Shown piece by piece: positions 59,829 through 64,000 of a DNA stretch of 64,000 nucleotides; position 1 is the first letter of the stretch; each line of letters begins with the position of its first letter. The notes under the pieces were generated by a model. The model made no database searches. It was not told where the DNA came from and saw only the letters and a list, made by a program, of their open reading frames with translations. The DNA is from Janthinobacterium sp. GW458P (lineage in GTDB: Bacteria > Pseudomonadota > Gammaproteobacteria > Burkholderiales > Burkholderiaceae_D), in contig NZ_NEGZ01000001.1 in NCBI RefSeq assembly GCF_002127585.1, positions 68,345-132,344 of the forward strand. Direction: 5' to 3'. The position numbers and the translations under genes were made by a program.

Positions 59829-60610
59829 TGGCGCCCGTGTCGCCGTCTCCGACGTTGCAGGGCAAGCGGGGGCTGGTGGTGGGTATCGCCAACATGCAAA
59901 GCATCGCCTGGGGCTGCGCCAGCGCACTGCGCGCAGCGGGCGCCGACCTGGCCGTGACCTGGCTCAATGACAAGGCCCGCCCCCATGTGGAGCCGCTGGC
60001 GCGGCAGGTGCAGGCTGCCATCATGGCACCGCTCGACGTGTCCGTGCCGGGGCAGCTGGAAGCCCTGTTCGCGCAGATTGAACGGCAATGGGGCACGCTT
60101 GATTTCGTCGTCCATTCCATCGCCTACGCGCCGAAGCAGGACTTGCATGGCCGCGTGGCGGACAGTTCGGCCGACGGTTTTGCGCAGGCGATGGATATCT
60201 CCTGCCATTCCTTCATGCGCATGGCGAAGCTGGCCGAACCCCTGATGCCGGACGGCGGCAGCCTGATGACCATGAGTTATCTGGGTGCGGAGGAAGTCAT
60301 CGCCGACTACGGCCTGATGGGCCCCGTGAAGGCGGCGCTGGAAGCGTCGGTGCGCTACCTGGCCGCCGAACTGGGGCCGCAAGGCATCCGCGTCAACGCC
60401 ATTTCGCCAGGGCCACTGGAGACGCGGGCCGCTTCCGGCATTGCCCATTTCGACCGCCTGATGGCTGACGCCATCGAACGCTCGCCCCTGCGCCGCCTGG
60501 CCACCATCGAGGACGTGGGCGCGCTGTGCGCTTTCCTCGCCGGCGATGGCGCGCGCGCCATCACGGGCGGCACCCTGTATGTCGATGGCGGCTACAACAT
60601 TCTGAATTGA
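59825..60610 (+). CDS. fabI: Enoyl-ACP reductase, FabI-type (SDR superfamily)
   Basis: 261 residues from ATG 59825 (59828 equally possible). FabI-type features: the cofactor motif GIANMQSIAWGCASAL with the spacing G-x5-SIA-x-G, the catalytic pair Y-x6-K in DYGLMGPVKAALE, and the end GGTLYVDGGYNIL. FabI does the last step of the fatty acid elongation cycle using NADH. The in-frame region upstream of 59825 is not coding. An FNR-type promoter lies about 320 bp upstream, so this may be a conditional second FabI rather than the housekeeping enzyme. Nine-gene fatty-acid context is absent. The efflux operon starts 8-17 bp downstream. Confidence 0.85.
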   Translation: MMAPVSPSPTLQGKRGLVVGIANMQSIAWGCASALRAAGADLAVTWLNDKARPHVEPLARQVQAAIMAPLDVSVPGQLEALFAQIERQWGTLDFVVHSIAYAPKQDLHGRVADSSADGFAQAMDISCHSFMRMAKLAEPLMPDGGSLMTMSYLGAEEVIADYGLMGPVKAALEASVRYLAAELGPQGIRVNAISPGPLETRAASGIAHFDRLMADAIERSPLRRLATIEDVGALCAFLAGDGARAITGGTLYVDGGYNILN

Positions 60611-60626
60611 CTGGAAGATGATGACC

Positions 60627-62078
60627 ATGGCTGTTTCTGCTTTGCCCCCTTGCGCCAGAATGGCGGCATTTGCTGCCAGCTTGCTGCTGGCCGGCTGCGC
60701 CTCGCTGGCGCCGCCATATGCGCCACCGCCGCTGCCCGTGGCGGCGCAGTATCCTGAAAATGACGCTGCCGGCGCACATGCGCCCGACGTGGCCTGGCAA
60801 GCCTACTTTGCCGATCCGCGCCTGCAGGCGCTCATTGCGCGGGCGCTGGCCGGCAACCGCGACATCCGTATTGCCGCCCTGCGCGTGGAAGAGGCGCGCG
60901 CGGCGTACGGCATCCAGCGCGCGGAACAGTTTCCCACCATCGCGCTGGGCGCCTCCGGCAGCCGCGCGCGGGTGCCGGCTGACCTGAGCGTGACGGGCCG
61001 TCCCATGACGAGCGCGCAATACCAGGCGGGCTTGAACGTGAGCGCCTGGGAACTCGACTTCTGGGGCCGCGTGCGCAGCCTGAATGACAGCGCGCTGCAA
61101 ACCCTGCTGGCCAGCGACGAGGCGCGCCGCGCCGTCGGCGTGGCCCTGGTGGCGCAGGTGGCCAATGGCTACCTGGGCTTGCGCGAACTCGACGAACGCG
61201 TGGAACTGGCGCGCGCCACGGTCGACAGCCGCGCCGAATCGCTGCGCATCTTTACGCGCCGCTTCGAAGTCGGTTCGATTTCCAAGCTGGACCTGACGCA
61301 GGTGGAAACCCTGCTCAGCCAGGCCCTGTCGCTGTCGGCCCAGCTGGAGCAGGCGCGCGCCGTGCAGGCGCACGCGCTGGCCCAGCTGGTGGGCGGTCCC
61401 GTCGACCTGACGCCGGTCGCTGGTGAGGTGCGCCGCTTCGACGACGCCAGCGTGCTGCAGCCGCTGCATGCGGGCCTGCCGTCGGCCTTGCTCACGCAGC
61501 GCCCCGACCTGATCGCCGCCGAGCACCAGCTGCGCGCCGCGCAGGCCAATATCGGCGCCGCGCGCGCCGCCTTCTTTCCCACCATTTCGCTGACGGCGGG
61601 CTACGGCACGGCCAGCGCGGAACTGAGCGGCTTGTTCGATTCGGGCAGCGGCGCCTGGAATTTTGCGCCGCGCCTGGTGCTGCCGATTTTTGATGCAGGC
61701 CGCCTGCGCGCCAACATGGAGCTGGCCGAAGTGCGCCGCGACGTCGCCGTCGCCAACTATGAAAAGAGCGTGCAGGGCGCCTTCCGTGAAGTGGCCGACG
61801 CGCTGTCGAACCGGCGCTGGCTGGCGCTGCAGGTCGATATCGGCAAAACCACCCTGGCCGCGCAGAGCGAACGCGCACGCCTGGCCAAGCTGCGCTACGA
61901 CAATGGCGCCGCGCCCTACCTGGAAGTGCTCGATGCCCAGCGCGACCTGCTGACGGTGGAGCAGCAGCTGGTGCAGACGCGCCGCGCATTGCTCTCGAGC
62001 CAGGTCAGCCTGTATGCGGCCCTGGGCGGCGGTGCGCCCGTCACCTCCGCCAGTTCAGCCACCGCTTCCGCCCACTAA
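60627..62078 (+). CDS. Outer membrane efflux lipoprotein, NodT/OprM family
   Basis: 483 residues from ATG 60627; ATG 60618 and 60621 are in frame but too close to the GGAAG ribosome site. Lipobox LLLAGCAS near residue 23, then two outer-membrane efflux (TolC-type) repeats: IAALRVEEARAAYG, WELDFWGRVRSLNDSAL and QRPDLIAAEHQLRAAQANIGAARAAFFPTISL, GAWNFAPRLVLPIFDAGRLRANM. It forms the outer exit duct of a tripartite pump. Here the partners are a HlyD-type adaptor and an ABC protein rather than an RND pump. Confidence 0.95.
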   Translation: MAVSALPPCARMAAFAASLLLAGCASLAPPYAPPPLPVAAQYPENDAAGAHAPDVAWQAYFADPRLQALIARALAGNRDIRIAALRVEEARAAYGIQRAEQFPTIALGASGSRARVPADLSVTGRPMTSAQYQAGLNVSAWELDFWGRVRSLNDSALQTLLASDEARRAVGVALVAQVANGYLGLRELDERVELARATVDSRAESLRIFTRRFEVGSISKLDLTQVETLLSQALSLSAQLEQARAVQAHALAQLVGGPVDLTPVAGEVRRFDDASVLQPLHAGLPSALLTQRPDLIAAEHQLRAAQANIGAARAAFFPTISLTAGYGTASAELSGLFDSGSGAWNFAPRLVLPIFDAGRLRANMELAEVRRDVAVANYEKSVQGAFREVADALSNRRWLALQVDIGKTTLAAQSERARLAKLRYDNGAAPYLEVLDAQRDLLTVEQQLVQTRRALLSSQVSLYAALGGGAPVTSASSATASAH

Positions 62079-62097
62079 TTTGATCGCCCTGATACCC

Positions 62098-63171
62098 ATG
62101 ACTCCACAACTGAAGAAAAAACTCATTCCCGCCGCGCTGGTCGTGGCCGTTCTCGTGCTGGGCTACGTGGCCTGGCAAAAAATGCGCCCCACGGGCCCTG
62201 GCGAAGGCTTTGTCAGCGGCAATGGCCGCATCGAGGCGACGGAAATCGACGTTGCCACCAAGCTGGCCGGCAGGGTCAAGGAGATCCTCGTGCGCGAGGG
62301 CGACTTCGTCAAGGCGGGCCAGCCGCTGGCCAGCATGCAGGTCGATTCCCTGACGGCCCAGCGCGACGAGGCGCGCGCACGCCAGCAGCAGGCGTCCGAT
62401 GCCGTGGTCGGCGCGCAGGCGCAGGTGGCCGTGCGCGAGAGCGACAAGGCGGCCGCGCTGGCCATGGTGGCGCAGCGCGAAAGCGAACTCGATGCGGCCA
62501 AGCGCCGCCTGGCACGCTCCGAAACCCTGTCGAAGGAGGGGGCTTCCTCGGTGCAGGAGCTCGACGACGACCGCGCCCGCGTGCGCAGCGTGGCCGCCGC
62601 CCTGAATGCGGCCAAGGCGCAGGTGACGGCGGCGCAGGCTGCCATCGACGCGGCAAAAGCGCAAGTGGTCGGCTCGCGTTCCGCCGTGGTGGCCGCCGAG
62701 GCGACCACGGCGCGCATCGATTCGGATCTGGCCGATGGCCAGCTGACGGCGCCGCGCGACGGCCGCGTGCAATACCTGGTGGCGCAGCAGGGCGAGGTGC
62801 TGGCGGGCGGCGGCAAGGTGCTCAACCTGGTCGACCTGTCGGACGTCTACATGACCTTCTTCCTGCCCGAGACGGCGGCCGGCAAGGTGGCGCTGGGCGG
62901 CGAAGTGCGCATCATCCTTGATGCGGCGCCCAATTATGTGATTCCAGCGACGATTTCCTTCGTTGCCGCCAGCGCGCAGTTCACGCCAAAGACGGTGGAA
63001 ACGGCCAGCGAGCGCCAGAAACTCATGTTCCGCGTGAAAGCGCAGATCAGCCGCGAACTGCTGCTAAAGCATCTGGCCCTCGTCAAAGTGGGTTTGCCCG
63101 GCGTGGCCTGGGTGCGTCTTGATGCAAAGCAGGCATGGCCCGCTGAACTGACGGCCAAGGTTCCGCAGTGA
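62098..63171 (+). CDS. HlyD-family periplasmic adaptor (YhiI-like)
   Basis: 357 residues from ATG 62098; earlier in-frame codons overlap the end of the previous gene. One membrane helix (residues 10-24, [17 protein letters not shown]), a lipoyl-type half ([24 protein letters not shown]), a long coiled-coil hairpin (about 85-215, rich in Ala, Gln, Arg, Asp), then [43 protein letters not shown]. It links the inner-membrane ABC protein to the outer membrane duct. The order adaptor then RbbA-like ATPase matches yhiI-yhiH(rbbA) of E. coli. Confidence 0.93.
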   Translation: MTPQLKKKLIPAALVVAVLVLGYVAWQKMRPTGPGEGFVSGNGRIEATEIDVATKLAGRVKEILVREGDFVKAGQPLASMQVDSLTAQRDEARARQQQASDAVVGAQAQVAVRESDKAAALAMVAQRESELDAAKRRLARSETLSKEGASSVQELDDDRARVRSVAAALNAAKAQVTAAQAAIDAAKAQVVGSRSAVVAAEATTARIDSDLADGQLTAPRDGRVQYLVAQQGEVLAGGGKVLNLVDLSDVYMTFFLPETAAGKVALGGEVRIILDAAPNYVIPATISFVAASAQFTPKTVETASERQKLMFRVKAQISRELLLKHLALVKVGLPGVAWVRLDAKQAWPAELTAKVPQ

Positions 63172-63173
63172 GC

Positions 63174-64000
63174 ATGGACGCAACCCCCTTTGTCGTCAGC
63201 ATCAAGGGCGTCAGCCAGCATTACGGCAAGACGGTGGCGCTCGACGCCATCGACCTGGACGTGCCGGCCGGCCGCATGGTTGGCCTGATCGGTCCCGACG
63301 GCGTGGGCAAATCGAGCCTGCTGTCGCTGGTGGCCGGCGCGCGCGCCGTGCAGCAGGGCAGCGTGATGGCGCTGGGCGGCGACATGCAGGATGTGCGCCA
63401 TCGCGACGACGTCTGCCCGCGTATCGCCTACATGCCGCAAGGCCTGGGCAAGAATCTGTATCCGACCCTGTCGGTCGAGGAAAACCTGCAGTTTTTCGCG
63501 CGCCTGTTCGGCCACGACGCGGCTGAACGCCGTCGCCGCATCGATCAGCTGACCCGCAGCACGGGCCTGCAGCCCTTCCTCGCGCGGCCGGCGGGCAAGC
63601 TGTCGGGCGGCATGAAGCAGAAACTGGGGCTGTGCTGCGCCCTGATCCACGATCCCGACCTGCTCATTCTCGATGAACCGACCACCGGCGTCGATCCGCT
63701 GGCGCGCGCCCAGTTCTGGGACCTGATCGCCGGCATTCGCGTGCAGCGCCCGCAAATGAGCGTGATGGTGGCCACCGCCTACATGGACGAGGCGCAGCGT
63801 TTCGATTGGCTCGTCGCCATGGATGACGGCAAGGTCCTGGACACGGGCACGCCGGCTGAACTGCTGGCGCGCACGCAAAGCGACAACCTGGAAGCGGCCT
63901 TTATCAAGCTGCTGCCCGAAGCCAAGCGCGCGGGCCACCAGCCCGTGGTCATCACGCCGCTGGACGCGGCCAGCGCGCAGGACGTCGCCATCGAGGCGCA
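63174..64000 (+). CDS. ABC transporter ATP-binding protein, RbbA/YhiH-like (3' end outside window)
   Basis: The frame opens at ATG 63174 (or GTG 63168, overlapping the adaptor stop) and runs off the window after 275 residues. Walker [17 protein letters not shown] has Asp in place of the usual Asn, as in RbbA-type first domains. The signature is [16 protein letters not shown] and Walker [14 protein letters not shown], followed by [22 protein letters not shown]. RbbA-like proteins carry two ATPase domains plus a membrane domain; only the first is visible here. It probably powers drug or metabolite efflux with the adaptor and NodT-type duct. Confidence 0.9.
   Translation, partial: MDATPFVVSIKGVSQHYGKTVALDAIDLDVPAGRMVGLIGPDGVGKSSLLSLVAGARAVQQGSVMALGGDMQDVRHRDDVCPRIAYMPQGLGKNLYPTLSVEENLQFFARLFGHDAAERRRRIDQLTRSTGLQPFLARPAGKLSGGMKQKLGLCCALIHDPDLLILDEPTTGVDPLARAQFWDLIAGIRVQRPQMSVMVATAYMDEAQRFDWLVAMDDGKVLDTGTPAELLARTQSDNLEAAFIKLLPEAKRAGHQPVVITPLDAASAQDVAIEA

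Overview
The window (64 kb, GC-rich, dense, mostly short gaps) looks like chromosome of a betaproteobacterium of the family Oxalobacteraceae, most likely Janthinobacterium or a close relative such as Massilia or Duganella. The reasons are the protein content (PaaX-controlled phenylacetate genes, many exported proteases and TonB receptors, a hybrid type II secretion cluster), strong GC bias at third codon positions, and short GGGGTC-type palindromes between genes. The genus is an inference. No rRNA, tRNA, CRISPR array, transposase or prophage was seen.

Layout. 1-9.8 kb: end of pmbA, a lipoprotein, a TonB-dependent receptor followed by a Tat-type exported PLP enzyme, a chemoreceptor and a cytosolic-type M14 carboxypeptidase. 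9.8-10.0 kb: two adjacent palindromic elements. 10.0-27.9 kb: a nearly complete phenylacetate catabolon, with divergent paaX, then paaABCDE, paaG, paaH, paaI, paaK, paaJ, a five-gene branched-chain-type ABC transporter, paaY and paaZ, closed by a strong terminator. PaaK makes phenylacetyl-CoA, PaaABCE (with PaaD) epoxidises it, PaaG isomerises it to the oxepin, PaaZ opens and oxidises the ring, and PaaJ, PaaG and PaaH run the beta-oxidation-like end. A separate paaF is not present. 28.4-30.6 kb: a lower-GC pair (acyltransferase and glycosyltransferase) that overlap tail to tail. 30.8-31.3 kb: a decayed chemoreceptor.

31.3-44.0 kb: an M24 peptidase and a minus-strand secretion operon (F, E, PilM/N/O/P-like, secretin, two GspG-like pseudopilins, one further pseudopilin-like protein) next to a large secreted M4 metalloprotease that is a natural candidate cargo. 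44.7-47.8 kb: an ACT-domain protein, argH, a small exported peptide and a GNAT acetyltransferase.

47.8-55.8 kb: the most interesting region, a compact locus that I read as scavenging of external cyanophycin (the Asp-Arg polymer). It has a secreted cyanophycinase, a TonB receptor, an RpiR-family regulator, a desuccinylase/aspartoacylase-family hydrolase (CphZ/AotO type) and a YfcC-family permease, arranged as two divergent transcription units around an intergenic region with two perfect inverted repeats.

55.8-64 kb: a DUF418 membrane protein with a TetR regulator (perfect 18-bp palindrome just upstream), a secreted M64 peptidase, a FabI-type reductase behind a well-formed FNR-type promoter, and an efflux operon (NodT-type outer membrane factor, HlyD-type adaptor, RbbA-type ABC protein cut by the window end).
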